From assembly GCF_000711985.1 (NCBI RefSeq), contig NZ_KL544005.1, positions 323,970 through 387,969 of the forward strand: DNA of 64,000 nt. Reading direction: 5' to 3'. Each line of letters starts with the position of its first letter. Position 1 is the stretch's first letter. The position numbers and the translations under genes were made by a program. A model generated the notes under the pieces. It did no database searches and was not told the origin of the DNA. It was given only the letters and a program-made list of their open reading frames with translations. This DNA comes from Rheinheimera texasensis DSM 17496 (GTDB lineage: Bacteria > Pseudomonadota > Gammaproteobacteria > Enterobacterales > Alteromonadaceae). Shown piece by piece: positions 50,732 through 60,279 of the stretch.

Positions 50732-51280
50732 ATGTTTAAGCTGCGTGATCTGCTGCAACTGGCCGCTATCGCCACAGTCGCTGTGATGTTAAATGGCTGC
50801 GCCGCCAAAGACCGCCGGACGCTGGGCTCACAAATCGATGACAACAGCATCGTGATCAAAGCCGGCAATGCCATCGAAGCGAACAAAACGCTGGACGAAA
50901 AAGCCAATATTAATGTTTACAGTTACAACGGTATTATTCTGCTGACTGGCCAGGCGCCAAATCAGAGCATGGTGGACGAAGCCGGTGAACTGGTACGGCC
51001 GGTACAAGGCGCGAAGGATGTGCAAAACCAAATCCGCGTCGGCAACCCAACCTCATTTACCACCCGCAGCCGCGACAGCTGGATCACCACCCGCGTCAAA
51101 TCGCTGCTACTGGCTGATAAAGAGATCAGCGCGCTGAATATCCGCGTCATCACCGAAAACGGCGAAGTGTTTCTGATGGGCATAGTGACAGAACAGGAAG
51201 GCGACAAAGCAGTCGAGATTGCCCGCCACGTCAACGGCGTATCGCGGGTGATTAAGGCGTTTGAGACGCAATATAACTAA
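50732..51280 (+). CDS. dolP: outer-membrane BON-domain lipoprotein DolP (YraP)
   Basis: DolP is an outer-membrane lipoprotein with two BON domains that supports envelope integrity and regulates NlpD/AmiC-dependent division. It has 182 residues with signal MFKLRDLLQLAAIATVAVML and lipobox LNGC at Cys23. BON domain 1 spans about 50-105 (INVYSYNGIILLTGQAP) and BON domain 2 about 125-180 (IRVITENGEVFLMGIVTEQEGDKAVEIARHV). Eleven bp separate it from diaA. Confidence 0.95.
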   Translation: MFKLRDLLQLAAIATVAVMLNGCAAKDRRTLGSQIDDNSIVIKAGNAIEANKTLDEKANINVYSYNGIILLTGQAPNQSMVDEAGELVRPVQGAKDVQNQIRVGNPTSFTTRSRDSWITTRVKSLLLADKEISALNIRVITENGEVFLMGIVTEQEGDKAVEIARHVNGVSRVIKAFETQYN

Positions 51281-51287
51281 GTTTACA

Positions 51288-51318
51288 ACAGGGTCAGGCG
51301 GTTACCGCCCGGCCCTGT
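51288..51318. terminator. hairpin between convergent dolP and DUF599 gene
   Basis: ACAGGG and GGCGG pair with CCCTGT and CCGCC around a TTA loop, with a small internal bulge. It sits in the 45-bp convergent gap but lacks a T-run on either strand, so it is a weak terminator candidate. Confidence 0.45.
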
Positions 51319-51325
51319 CCTCACC

Positions 51326-52015
51326 TCAGACATCCTGCAGCGCTTTCAGCGCCTTAGAGTGAAACTCCCGGTGTTTCATCACCAGCAATACCACCACAGT
51401 TGCTGCCATAAATAACCAGACATTGATAAACCAGGCGAGTGTCGCCAGCGAAAAATAAATGGCGCGCAGGCCGTAGTTAAACGAATGCGCCGCCTGATCT
51501 ATCACTTTGGCGGCCTTATTGGCGTATTGGCTACGCTCTGCCTGTGGCAGTTCGCGGCCGTCCGGTGCGGCGCCAATCAACACACCACCAAAGCCATATT
51601 GACGCAGCGACCAGGTGAACTGAAAAAAGCTAAAGACATAAATCAGCACCAAACACAGAATTTTAAACTGCAGCAGCCCGTCGACATGGTCGAGCCATGG
51701 CATCACCTGCATCAGCACTGTGGCGATTTTGTCGCTCGACGCCAGCGCCGTCAGTAAACCGGCCAGGATCAGCATCGAACTAGAAGCAAAAAAACTCACA
51801 TTGCGTTCCAGCGTGGAAATCAGTGCCACATCCGCCATTTTGTTTTCGCGAATGATCATTTGTTCCATCCAGGCGGTGCGTTTGCGCCGCAATTCGTAGG
51901 ATAGACAACTGACCTCCCGCGCCCGGCGTTTGGCAAATAGCGTATAACCGACCCAGACCCCGACAAACCAACTTACGGCGATTAAATCCAGCCACGGAAA
52001 CTGCTGCCAGCTCAC
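51326..52015 (-). CDS. DUF599 family membrane protein
   Basis: A 229-residue integral membrane protein. Hydrophobic helices are at about 8-26 (WLDLIAVSWFVGVWVGYTLF), 75-92, 112-130 and 190-215. The DUF599 pattern is visible: a short N-terminal helix, a basic Arg-rich loop (RRKRTAWMEQMI with ENKMADVALISTLERN), and the AHSFNYGLRAIYFSLATLAWF motif. The family has no assigned function. Its ATG overlaps the stop of the upstream histidine kinase gene by 4 bp (ATGA), so the two are probably cotranslated. Confidence 0.88.
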   Translation of the reverse strand: MSWQQFPWLDLIAVSWFVGVWVGYTLFAKRRAREVSCLSYELRRKRTAWMEQMIIRENKMADVALISTLERNVSFFASSSMLILAGLLTALASSDKIATVLMQVMPWLDHVDGLLQFKILCLVLIYVFSFFQFTWSLRQYGFGGVLIGAAPDGRELPQAERSQYANKAAKVIDQAAHSFNYGLRAIYFSLATLAWFINVWLFMAATVVVLLVMKHREFHSKALKALQDV

Positions 52016-53928
52016 ATTCTCTCCTGTTGTGTTGCTGCAACGCCTTGCAGCGGAATTTCACAATAAAAACAAGCGCCACCCTGCGCCGCCTGCTGATAAT
52101 AAATCTGGCCGCCCATCCGTTCCAGCAGCTCTTTGCAGATCGCAAGGCCAAGCCCGCTGCCGCTTTGTTGCCGGCTGTCCGAACTGTCGGCCTGCGAGAA
52201 TTTATCAAACAGATGCGGCACAAAGTCCGGCGGTACACCAGGCCCCTGATCGCTGACCATAAGCTGCAGCATGTCGCCGCTCAGTACAGCACGCAGCTCT
52301 ACAGTGCTTTGCGCCGGTGAAAAACGAATGGCGTTGCTCAGCAGATTGCCGAGCACCTGCAGCAAACGCCCACCATCGAGCGTCAGCTGTAAATCCGGTG
52401 GGATAGCCGCAGACAACTGCAGTTGCACCTGACAGGACAACGCCAGCGCGCTGTGGCGCTGCACAGCCTGCTGCAGCAATGGCAGTACCGGCTGCAACTC
52501 CAGCTGCAGTGACAATTTACCGGCCTGCAGTTTTTCCATATCCAGAATGTCGCTGACCAGCCGCATCAGCTGATCGGCATTGCTGCGGGCAATATCGAGC
52601 ATTTGCTGTTGGGCCGGTAACAAAGACCCGACAGCACCGGCAGTGACCAAGGTCAGCGCACCGTTAATCGCCGTCAGCGGTGTACGTAACTCGTGGCTGA
52701 CGGTCGAAATAAACTCTGATTTCAGCCGGTCCATGCGCTTACGTGCCGTGATATCTCGGAATAACAGCACCTGCAGCGACTGATCCTGCAGCTCGATACG
52801 GGTGTGCAGCAGCTCGACCTGCAGCGTCTCGCCGTGCAAGCGCTGTGCTGTTAATTCCTGTGGCCCTTGCCCCGGTTCCAGCGCCGGCGGCTGCGGAAAT
52901 AAAATCTGAAACGGCAAGCCACGCAGCTGCCGGGCCTGATATCCAAACATCTGTTCAGCGGCGTGATTAAAAGTGTGAATTTGGCCGGCTGGATTCAGCA
53001 CGACAATAGCGTCAGCCACATTGTCGAGCACGGTGCGGTAATATTGTTCGCTTTGCTCAAAGGCCAGGCTGGTCTGCTGCCAGCGCCGGTTAGCCCGAAA
53101 CACACTGGCAAGCAGCAACACCAACAGCAGCGCAGTACACCAGCCGACTAAGCGGAACCAGACCGCCAGGCTCACTGCCGGCTGCAGGGACCAGACTGCC
53201 AGCTGCCAGTCGGAGCCGGCGACATTTAATGCCAACAGCGCGGCGGGTGGTTGAAACTGCTGCAATTCACCCAACAGGATCTCCCCGCCTTGCCCGCCAT
53301 TGAGATGGCGAACCGCGACGCCGACCTGCAGCGCTTGCGCTTTTTGTTTCAGCAACCGCCAGATATCATCGACATTTAATACGGTGCTAACGATGCCCCA
53401 ATACTTACCGTCTGTCAGGTAGACCGGGATACGGTAGACAAAACCACGACCGCCCTGTGCCAGCTGCAGCGGACCGCTGAGTTTGGCTTTACGGCTACGG
53501 ATTGTCAGTTCGATATCGGGCCACTGGCCAGTCAGATCGGGATAATACAAGCCTACTGCGGCTTCATTGCCGGCCAGCGGATAGAGATAAGTCAGGCGGT
53601 TACCGGGCGCGACGCCCATGTTACGGATGTGTTTGCCCTGGCGTACCAGGTTCGGCAGCAACATCTGAAAATCCTGCGCGCTGGTGTTGCCTTCCAGCGC
53701 CTGCACATGCGCCACCAGGCCTTGGCTGAGCTGCAGCGGTGCATTTAATTCCATTTCCAGCAGCGCACGCAGTTGGGCGGCACTTTCAACAGTATCACGC
53801 ACTTGCTGTGCATCAGTACGGCGTTGTTCCTGCAGCGCCAGATATTCAGCGACGGCACCAAATAACAGGATAAGCAGCACTAATAATGCGCTTTGCAGCC
53901 GCGCTAAACTGAAAACCCCTGCCCGCAA
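52012..53928 (-). CDS. CHASE-PAS sensor histidine kinase
   Basis: The protein is 638 residues from a TTG start, with no in-frame ATG nearby. Transmembrane helix 1 (about 12-32) is followed by a periplasmic CHASE sensor domain (about 60-195, including FVYRIPVYLTDGKYWGIVS). Transmembrane helix 2 (about 255-277), a PAS domain (about 291-395), HisKA and HATPase_c follow. The phospho-acceptor is H412 in STVSHELRTPLTAING. The ATPase motifs are LGNLLSNAIRFSPA, SDQGPGVPPDF, LFDKFSQAD and GSGLGLAICKELL. No receiver domain or adjacent response regulator is present. The gene is coupled to the DUF599 gene. Confidence 0.92.
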   Translation of the reverse strand: MRAGVFSLARLQSALLVLLILLFGAVAEYLALQEQRRTDAQQVRDTVESAAQLRALLEMELNAPLQLSQGLVAHVQALEGNTSAQDFQMLLPNLVRQGKHIRNMGVAPGNRLTYLYPLAGNEAAVGLYYPDLTGQWPDIELTIRSRKAKLSGPLQLAQGGRGFVYRIPVYLTDGKYWGIVSTVLNVDDIWRLLKQKAQALQVGVAVRHLNGGQGGEILLGELQQFQPPAALLALNVAGSDWQLAVWSLQPAVSLAVWFRLVGWCTALLLVLLLASVFRANRRWQQTSLAFEQSEQYYRTVLDNVADAIVVLNPAGQIHTFNHAAEQMFGYQARQLRGLPFQILFPQPPALEPGQGPQELTAQRLHGETLQVELLHTRIELQDQSLQVLLFRDITARKRMDRLKSEFISTVSHELRTPLTAINGALTLVTAGAVGSLLPAQQQMLDIARSNADQLMRLVSDILDMEKLQAGKLSLQLELQPVLPLLQQAVQRHSALALSCQVQLQLSAAIPPDLQLTLDGGRLLQVLGNLLSNAIRFSPAQSTVELRAVLSGDMLQLMVSDQGPGVPPDFVPHLFDKFSQADSSDSRQQSGSGLGLAICKELLERMGGQIYYQQAAQGGACFYCEIPLQGVAATQQERM

Positions 53929-54049
53929 ATTGCACCCGTAGCGTTAGATTTCGTTAAATCAGGCGACCTGAGCGCTGCCTGAAAACCATGGTTAATGATA
54001 CACTCGGTCATCTTTTCCGACAGTTAATTTTTCGCCTCAGGAGAGCCCC

Positions 54050-55084
54050 GTGACCGTATTACAGCTGACCACCCCAGATGACTGGCATTTACATTTCCGT
54101 GACGGCGATATGCTGCAGGAAACTGTCCCGGCGACCGCCCGTTGTTTCCGCCGAGCGGTGGTGATGCCCAACCTGGTGCCACCGGTCACCACCGGCGCTT
54201 TAGCCAGCGCCTACCGCGAGCGTATTCTGGCCGCCCGCCCAGCCGGCAGCAGCTTTGAACCTGTGATGACGATTTATCTGACCGACACCACCACAGCGCA
54301 GGATATTGCCGACGCCAAAGCGGCCGGCGTCTTAGCCGCCAAACTGTATCCGGCCGGCGCTACTACCAATTCGCACTCCGGCGTGTCGAGCTTGAGCAAG
54401 CTGTATCCGGTGCTCGAAGCCATGGTCGAACACGACATGTTGTTTCTGGTGCACGGTGAAGTCACCGACAACCACGTCGATATCTTTGACCGCGAAGCAG
54501 TGTTTATTGAGCAGCACTTACGCCAAATCGTCGACCGCTTCCCGAATTTGCGCATTGTACTGGAACATATCACCACCGCTGATGCCGTCGAATTTGTTAA
54601 AAACGCCGGGCCGAATGTCGCAGCGACTATCACGCCACAGCATTTGCTGTTAAACCGCAATGACATGCTGGTCGGTGGTATCCGCCCGCACAACTATTGC
54701 CTGCCCGTGCTGAAGCGCCGTACCCATCAGGAAGCGCTGCGCGCCATTGTCGCCAGCGGCAACCCGAAGTTTTTCTTAGGCACAGATTCGGCGCCACACG
54801 CCAAACACCGCAAAGAAACCGCCTGCGGCTGCGCCGGCTGTTACAGCGCCTGGAGTGCGATTGAACTCTATGCCCAGGTTTTTGAAGAGCTTGGTGTGAT
54901 TGAAAAATTAGAAGGTTTTGCCAGTCACTATGGCGCTGACTTCTACCGCCTGCCGCGCAACAGCGGCCAGATCACGCTGGTCAAGCAGAGCTGGACTGTG
55001 CCGGAAGAAATTACCCTGCCCGACGGCAGCCCGATAGTGCCGTTTTACGCTGGCCAAACCCTGCACTGGAAACTGCAAGACTAA
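54050..55084 (+). CDS. pyrC: dihydroorotase PyrC (class II)
   Basis: PyrC cyclises N-carbamoyl-aspartate to dihydroorotate in pyrimidine synthesis. It has 344 residues from a GTG with GGAGAG 5-6 nt upstream. The two-zinc site is visible: [11 protein letters not shown] (HxH), AAKLYPAG with the carboxylated Lys, FLVHGEVTD (His), RIVLEHITT (His), and FLGTDSAPH (Asp). The C-terminus has the class [14 protein letters not shown] loop. It diverges from the CHASE kinase gene. Confidence 0.97.
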   Translation: MTVLQLTTPDDWHLHFRDGDMLQETVPATARCFRRAVVMPNLVPPVTTGALASAYRERILAARPAGSSFEPVMTIYLTDTTTAQDIADAKAAGVLAAKLYPAGATTNSHSGVSSLSKLYPVLEAMVEHDMLFLVHGEVTDNHVDIFDREAVFIEQHLRQIVDRFPNLRIVLEHITTADAVEFVKNAGPNVAATITPQHLLLNRNDMLVGGIRPHNYCLPVLKRRTHQEALRAIVASGNPKFFLGTDSAPHAKHRKETACGCAGCYSAWSAIELYAQVFEELGVIEKLEGFASHYGADFYRLPRNSGQITLVKQSWTVPEEITLPDGSPIVPFYAGQTLHWKLQD

Positions 55085-55163
55085 ACCTCCGGCGGTTTTA
55101 GCCGGTATGGCGCTCTGTCACCAGATCGCTATACTGGCAAAAACACCTGACTGAAGTCACCGG

Positions 55164-57146
55164 ATGAAATATTGCTGCTACGGATTGCTGGCATTGCTGA
55201 GCCTGTCCGTCACAGCAATGCCAGAAGCCGATTTTGAAAAACTGCGCGGCCCTTTGCTCAAAGGTGCCGCCATCAATTACAGCCAGGCGGTGCGCGACAC
55301 TGACCAGCTGCTGCAACAGCACCAACTCAACCTGACGCTTGAACAACAAATCCGGCTGAACTACCACAAAGCGATCTTTCAGGAGCGCAGTAATCAGACC
55401 GAAGCGGCGCTCAAAACACTGGCCTGGTGTAAAAGCATGAGTCTGGAATCAAAAGATCGCTCTATTTTATACAGTTACCACAATATTCTTGCCGGAATTT
55501 TCCGCGAACAGGGTTTGTATCAGCAAGCTATCACGCATTATCAGCAAGCCTTATCACTGGCAACTTTGCTGGCTAAACCGTTTTTTATCAGCCAGACCGA
55601 AAATAATCTGGCGCTGGCGCTGTTAAGACTCGGCCAGACCCACGAAGCGACACAATATTTTCAGCGTTTTTATCAGCAAGCTCTGCGTGACAACAGTCCA
55701 AGCGCCCAGGCGGTAGCGCTGAATAATCTCGGTGAAGCCGCATTACAAAGTGGCGCTGTCAGTGCAGCAGAGCAATATCATCAACAGGCGCTGGCTATCC
55801 GCGGTTTACACCAGCTGGAGGCGTCCTGGTCTTTTTTTAATCTGGCCCGGGTAGCGCTGGCACAGCAGGATGGCCCACGAGCAGTGCTGCTGGCCCGGCA
55901 TAGCCTGCAGCTACGCCAAAGCCGGCATGCACGCGAACAAGCCGAGGCAGGCTTGTTATTAGTGCAAGCACTGCTGTTAACCGGTGACAGCATCAGTGCC
56001 GATCGGCAACTGCAGCAAAGCCTGCAGCTCGCCACTGAGCTTCGCGCGCACGATCAGTTACTGCAGGGCTGGCAATTACAGGCCGACCTGGCACTGCGCC
56101 AGCAAAAATATGCGCAGGCCGTGGTGGCAATGCAGCAGGCGCTAAAAGCGCAGCAACAGCTTGCCGATCAACGTTTTAGCTTAACAGTGGCGCAGCAAAG
56201 TGCAGAAGTCGGCATCAGCACCCGCGAAATTGAAATTCAGCGGCTGCAGCAGCAACAACAAATCAGTCAGTCCCGCCAGCAACAGTTATATGGCGGGATC
56301 GCTGCCGTCTTACTAATATTGCTGGTCAGTCTGGGTTTTAGCTGGCAAATCCGCCGGAAAAACCGCGCCTTAGCACACAGTCTGGAGACTCTGGAGCGTA
56401 CCCGGCAGCAGCTGGTCGAGCAGCGCAAACTGGCGGCGCTGACCCAGCTGGTCAGTGGCATGGCACATCAGCTGAATACGCCGCTGGGCACTATTCTGAC
56501 TGCAGTGTCCTGCAGCCGGGAGCAGCTGCAGCTGTTGCTGCAAAAACTGACCGACAAAAAACTCAACCTGCAGGAACTACAGCAGTTTATCGACGAACAA
56601 CAACAGCTGATGGCACTGACTGAACAGAGCGCCGAGCGCACCGCCGGTCTGGTCGAACGTTTTAAACTGATCTCTGCCACATCGCCGCAATCCGGCGTTG
56701 ATACTCAGCTGGTACTGCAGTTTGCCGGCCAGTGGCTGCACAGCCATCTGGCGTTACAGCCGCGTGAGGTGACCCTTGAACTCGAAGGTGCTGACTTACA
56801 GTGGCGCTTTGATACCAATGTGCTGGGCAAGGTGCTATCGGCGCTGCTGGACAACGCACTGCAACACGCCGAACCAACTGCAGGTGCGCTGCAAATCCGC
56901 CTGCAGCTGGCCACAGAACCTGACGGCACTCAGTTGCTGCTGTATTTTTCTGACAATGGCCAGGGCATCAGGCCTGAACTTCTGGATAAAATTTTTGACC
57001 CGTTTTTTACCACTAAACTGGGTCAGGGCAATCTGGGACTGGGCCTGAACATTGCCTATAACCAGCTGCAGGCGATTGGTGGTTGCCTCGAGCATTTGCC
57101 ACAGCCAAGTAGCTGTTGTTTCCTGGTCCGTTTACCGGCGCTTTAG
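55164..57146 (+). CDS. periplasmic TPR sensor histidine kinase
   Basis: The protein is 660 residues. A signal peptide (MKYCCYGLLALLSLSVTA) is followed by a periplasmic TPR domain (about 30-335) and a coiled coil (about 340-372, Gln-rich). One transmembrane segment (about 375-395) leads to a second coiled coil, HisKA with H435 in LVSGMAHQLNTPLGTIL, and HATPase_c with LSALLDNALQHAE, FSDNGQGI, IFDPFFTTKLGQGNLGLGL. The Q-L-N-T-P form of the H-box and the N-box place it in the HPK4-like group. No response regulator lies nearby. The periplasmic TPR suggests sensing of a protein or peptide (inference). Confidence 0.9.
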   Translation: MKYCCYGLLALLSLSVTAMPEADFEKLRGPLLKGAAINYSQAVRDTDQLLQQHQLNLTLEQQIRLNYHKAIFQERSNQTEAALKTLAWCKSMSLESKDRSILYSYHNILAGIFREQGLYQQAITHYQQALSLATLLAKPFFISQTENNLALALLRLGQTHEATQYFQRFYQQALRDNSPSAQAVALNNLGEAALQSGAVSAAEQYHQQALAIRGLHQLEASWSFFNLARVALAQQDGPRAVLLARHSLQLRQSRHAREQAEAGLLLVQALLLTGDSISADRQLQQSLQLATELRAHDQLLQGWQLQADLALRQQKYAQAVVAMQQALKAQQQLADQRFSLTVAQQSAEVGISTREIEIQRLQQQQQISQSRQQQLYGGIAAVLLILLVSLGFSWQIRRKNRALAHSLETLERTRQQLVEQRKLAALTQLVSGMAHQLNTPLGTILTAVSCSREQLQLLLQKLTDKKLNLQELQQFIDEQQQLMALTEQSAERTAGLVERFKLISATSPQSGVDTQLVLQFAGQWLHSHLALQPREVTLELEGADLQWRFDTNVLGKVLSALLDNALQHAEPTAGALQIRLQLATEPDGTQLLLYFSDNGQGIRPELLDKIFDPFFTTKLGQGNLGLGLNIAYNQLQAIGGCLEHLPQPSSCCFLVRLPAL

Positions 57147-57160
57147 TCATCACTGTTGCT

Positions 57161-58075
57161 TCACAACTTGAGCGTGGCCAGTTCAGCCGCCACCCACGCC
57201 CGCAGTTCATCGCGCAGTACCAGCACCGCCGGCGTGACCTGATGCCGGCTGGCACAAACTAAATGCAGCTGTAATTTCGGCGCCGGATAATCTGACAGCA
57301 ACGACACCACATGGCCGGCGCGTAAATCCGCTGCCATATCGAGCGCCGATTTCAGCGCAATACCATGCCCTGCCACCGCCCAGCGCCGCACCAGTTCGGC
57401 GTCATTGCTGCTACGGTTGCCCTGCACATTAACCTGCAACAGCCCTTGCGGCCCGCTAAAACGCCAGCGGTCAAAAGTGCGTTCTTCAATCATGTACAGC
57501 AAACAATTATGTTGCTGCAGCTGCAACGGCTGTGTCGGAGTACCAGCGCGCGCCAGATAGTCTGGCGCGGCACAGACAATACGCGGCACTTCGGCGATAA
57601 AAAATGCCACCAAGGCCGGGTCTGTTAAAGCGCCATACCGCAGCGCCACATCGACCGGTTCGCGCTGTAACCCAGCCACCCGGTCTCCCAGTTCCAGCCG
57701 TAGTTTCAGCTGTGGAAAGCGTGCCAACAACGTATCGAGCTTGGGCAATAACCAGTTGCGGCCCAAATCACTGGGCGCCGCCAGTCGCAGCTCGCCACCG
57801 ATATCCACCGCCAGATTTTTCAGCGCCTGCTCGCCCTGCTCCAACGCTTCCAACGCGTTCTGACAATGTTGCAGAAACAATTCACCGGCTGGCGTCAGCT
57901 TTAAACTTCGGGTACTGCGCAGCAATAGCGCTGCGCCAAGGTGTTGTTCCAGCCGTTTCAGCGCCGCCGAAGCCGCCGCCGGCGTGAAGTCAAACTGCCG
58001 CGCCGCCGCACTGATATTGCCGCTACGGACAATCTGCTGAAATAACCGGAGATCCTGAATTTGCAGCATTTTCAA
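57161..58075 (-). CDS. LysR-family transcriptional regulator
   Basis: A 304-residue regulator with an N-terminal winged helix-turn-helix (SGNISAAARQFDFTPAAASA, then LKRLEQHLGAALLLRSTRSL) and a C-terminal periplasmic-binding-like effector domain (from about 90). The RYGALTDPALVAFFI segment is typical of the CrgA/DsdC-like subgroup. It diverges from the dehydrogenase gene across a 138-bp gap and very likely controls it. Confidence 0.93.
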   Translation of the reverse strand: MKMLQIQDLRLFQQIVRSGNISAAARQFDFTPAAASAALKRLEQHLGAALLLRSTRSLKLTPAGELFLQHCQNALEALEQGEQALKNLAVDIGGELRLAAPSDLGRNWLLPKLDTLLARFPQLKLRLELGDRVAGLQREPVDVALRYGALTDPALVAFFIAEVPRIVCAAPDYLARAGTPTQPLQLQQHNCLLYMIEERTFDRWRFSGPQGLLQVNVQGNRSSNDAELVRRWAVAGHGIALKSALDMAADLRAGHVVSLLSDYPAPKLQLHLVCASRHQVTPAVLVLRDELRAWVAAELATLKL

Positions 58076-58213
58076 ATTTCATTTGATAAAGAATGCTTAA
58101 TTATGCGGTTTTTCAATCAATGTCAATCCGGCACAATGCGCAGCATCTGTTGAACGTTACGCTGAATCGCGATTGCGAAGCGCCCTTTTCGATTGAAATA
58201 TCAGGAGTTTATT

Positions 58214-59284
58214 ATGTCTGCCTCTCATTCCATTCCAGCCATGATGCCAGCCGTTGGTTATCTGCAATCGCTGCCTGTCAGCAATGAGCAGGCGCTGGTT
58301 GATTTAGCTTTACCGGTACCAACACCTGGGCCTTATGACTTGCTGGTGAAAGTCGAAGCCATCGCTGCTAACCCGGTGGACTATAAAATCCGCCAGCGCC
58401 GCGCGCCACAAAGCAAAGATGGCATCGTCAGCGCTGAAGTATTGGGCTGGGACGCCGCTGGTGTGGTGGCCGCGACCGGTGCTGCTGTGCAGCATTACCA
58501 AGTTGGTGATGCGGTGTTTTATGCCGGCGCTTTGAACCGCCCCGGCGCCAACAGTGCTTATCATGTTGTAGACGAACGTTTGGTCGGCCCGAAACCACAA
58601 AGCCTGTCTTTTGCTGACGCCGCCGCTTTACCTTTGACCGCCATCACCGCCTGGGAATTGTTATTTGACCGGCTGCAGCTGGATAAGCCAGCGCCGCAAT
58701 TTAGCCGCAAAGTGCTGCTGGTCAGCGGCGCTGCCGGCGGTGTCGGTTCTGTGCTGGTGCAACTGGCGAAATTAAAAACCGATGCTTTTGTCATCGCGAC
58801 CGCGTCGCGGCCAGAATCGCAGGCCTGGGTCAGTGCTTTAGGTGCCGATGCGGTGATTAATCACCAGTTACCGCTGGCCGATGAGCTAAAACGCATTGGT
58901 ATTGATGCCGTCAGCCATGTCGTTAGTCTGGTGGATACCGCGGCTTATTATCAGCAGTTTATCGACGCCTTAGCGCCGCAAGGTAAACTGGCGCTGATTG
59001 ATGACCCGGCAGAAGCGCTGGATATCCGCCCGCTGAAAGTAAAAAGTTTAAGCCTGCACTGGGAGTTGATGTTCACCCGCTCTTTGTTTCAGACTCCAGA
59101 CCAGATTGCCCAGCAAAAACTGCTGCGCGAAGTGGCGGCGCTGGTCGACGCCGGTTTATTAAAAAGCACCGCTGGTCAGCATCTGGGGCTGATTAACGCT
59201 GCAAATTTACGTCAGGCGCATGCCATGCTGGAGCAAGGCAAAGTGATTGGTAAGCTGGTACTGGCTGGTTTTGCTCAAAACTAA
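58214..59284 (+). CDS. zinc-type alcohol dehydrogenase-like / quinone oxidoreductase
   Basis: A 356-residue medium-chain dehydrogenase/reductase. The start is set by AGGAG 6 nt before ATG 58214. The N-terminal GroES-like domain has VKVEAIAANPVDYKIRQ and GWDAAGVVAATG. The nucleotide-binding domain has VLLVSGAAGGVGSVLVQLAK and a GADAVINH motif. The structural-zinc Cys cluster is absent, so it is probably a zinc-free NAD(P)H-dependent quinone or enone reductase. It is controlled by the divergent LysR gene (inference). Confidence 0.9.
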   Translation: MSASHSIPAMMPAVGYLQSLPVSNEQALVDLALPVPTPGPYDLLVKVEAIAANPVDYKIRQRRAPQSKDGIVSAEVLGWDAAGVVAATGAAVQHYQVGDAVFYAGALNRPGANSAYHVVDERLVGPKPQSLSFADAAALPLTAITAWELLFDRLQLDKPAPQFSRKVLLVSGAAGGVGSVLVQLAKLKTDAFVIATASRPESQAWVSALGADAVINHQLPLADELKRIGIDAVSHVVSLVDTAAYYQQFIDALAPQGKLALIDDPAEALDIRPLKVKSLSLHWELMFTRSLFQTPDQIAQQKLLREVAALVDAGLLKSTAGQHLGLINAANLRQAHAMLEQGKVIGKLVLAGFAQN

Positions 59285-60054
59285 ATACAAGTCAGCTGTG
59301 TACTAGTCAGCGAAGTTGCTGGCAGTGTTGGCGGCCACTGTGGTTCTCTTTTAATAACAAACAGTGGCCTGGTGTCGCGCCTTCCATTGTAGAGGCCGCC
59401 GCATCAGCTGGTAAACACTGTTGCAGCCGCCACAACGCCGCCACGCGCAATGGCCAGACAGACCGCAGCGCTAACCAGCGCGCAGCCGCAATACCGGTCA
59501 AAGAACCGGCCAGGGCCGGTAACGCAAAAAACTTGTTCATAAATTCCGCCAACCCGCTGGGGCTGCGCCAAAGCCCAAAGGCCGGTTTCAATCCGGCACT
59601 AAGGCTGAGGCCAAGGCTCAGCAAGCACTAATTCAGCAATGTTCAGTCGGGAAAATCAGGGAAAATCAGACAGCGCCGGCCCCGCAGCGCGGAACCGGCT
59701 TAAGAAAGGCAGGCAGTAAACACAGATAACAGCATCAGCGCGATAAACAGTGACACTAAAACCTCTGAATAAAATGGGAAAAGGATACTGGCCAGCAACC
59801 CGCGGTTCAGCCCGCAATGCCCCAAAACCAGATGAAATCGCACCATACGCCATTTCGCAGGAAAAGCAACCGTGGATACGATGGGTGGCGGCATGGCAGC
59901 GTGAGCCGAAGCCACGGCAAGCGACTTAGCAGATTAGGTTACAGACTGGGCGTCACTTTGTGTCAACAGCGAAAATGAACTCGCGGCTCGCAACTGCAGC
60001 AAATGACACGGACGATTACACAGCAGACACGCCGTAGATACGTCCCTGTAGGCT

Positions 60055-60081
60055 CGTCAGCCGCTATCCCTGCGGCTGACG
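60055..60081. repeat. REP-like hairpin
   Basis: CGTCAGCCGC and GCGGCTGACG form a perfect 10-bp stem around a 7-base loop (TATCCCT). The upstream flank reads CGCCGTAGATACGTCCCTGT, the type of conserved sequence seen in dispersed extragenic palindromes of gammaproteobacteria. Confidence 0.75.
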
Positions 60082-60200
60082 ATCTGCTTTAGTAATCATC
60101 CGGCCGTTTTGAGAGTTCATTTGAATCGTCGCTTTGTGCCAAAAGCGGTCATTTGCGATAAGGAAAAGGCAATGTCCGCTAAGAGTTAATTGCAGTCATC

Positions 60201-60279
60201 GTACGGCGAGGCTATCGCTTGCCGGTACCTACGATCTCAATTAGCTAGTAGGTACCGGCAAGCGATAGCGCCGCCGTAC
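60201..60279. repeat. 32-bp near-perfect inverted repeat (79-bp palindromic unit)
   Basis: The left arm 60201-60232 and right arm 60248-60279 match over 32 bp with two mismatches, around a 15-base AT-rich loop. The arms start with GTACGGCG and end with TACCTAC at the loop. A diverged half-copy lies at 31731-31755 near the RND operon. This fits a dispersed palindromic repeat (BIME/MITE-like) that could also act as a bidirectional transcript-end structure. Confidence 0.88.

Noticed and set aside
55085-55110. Weak CCGGC / GCCGG stem after pyrC
   Set aside because: Only 5 bp with no T-run. Insufficient for a terminator call.
59307-59624. Minus-strand frame of 105 codons
   Set aside because: No ribosome site, no recognisable domain, low-complexity Ala/Leu composition, and it sits in a repeat-rich gap.
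59656-59915. Two overlapping minus-strand frames of 65-71 codons
   Set aside because: They overlap each other in different frames with no supporting motif. Probably chance frames in repeat sequence.
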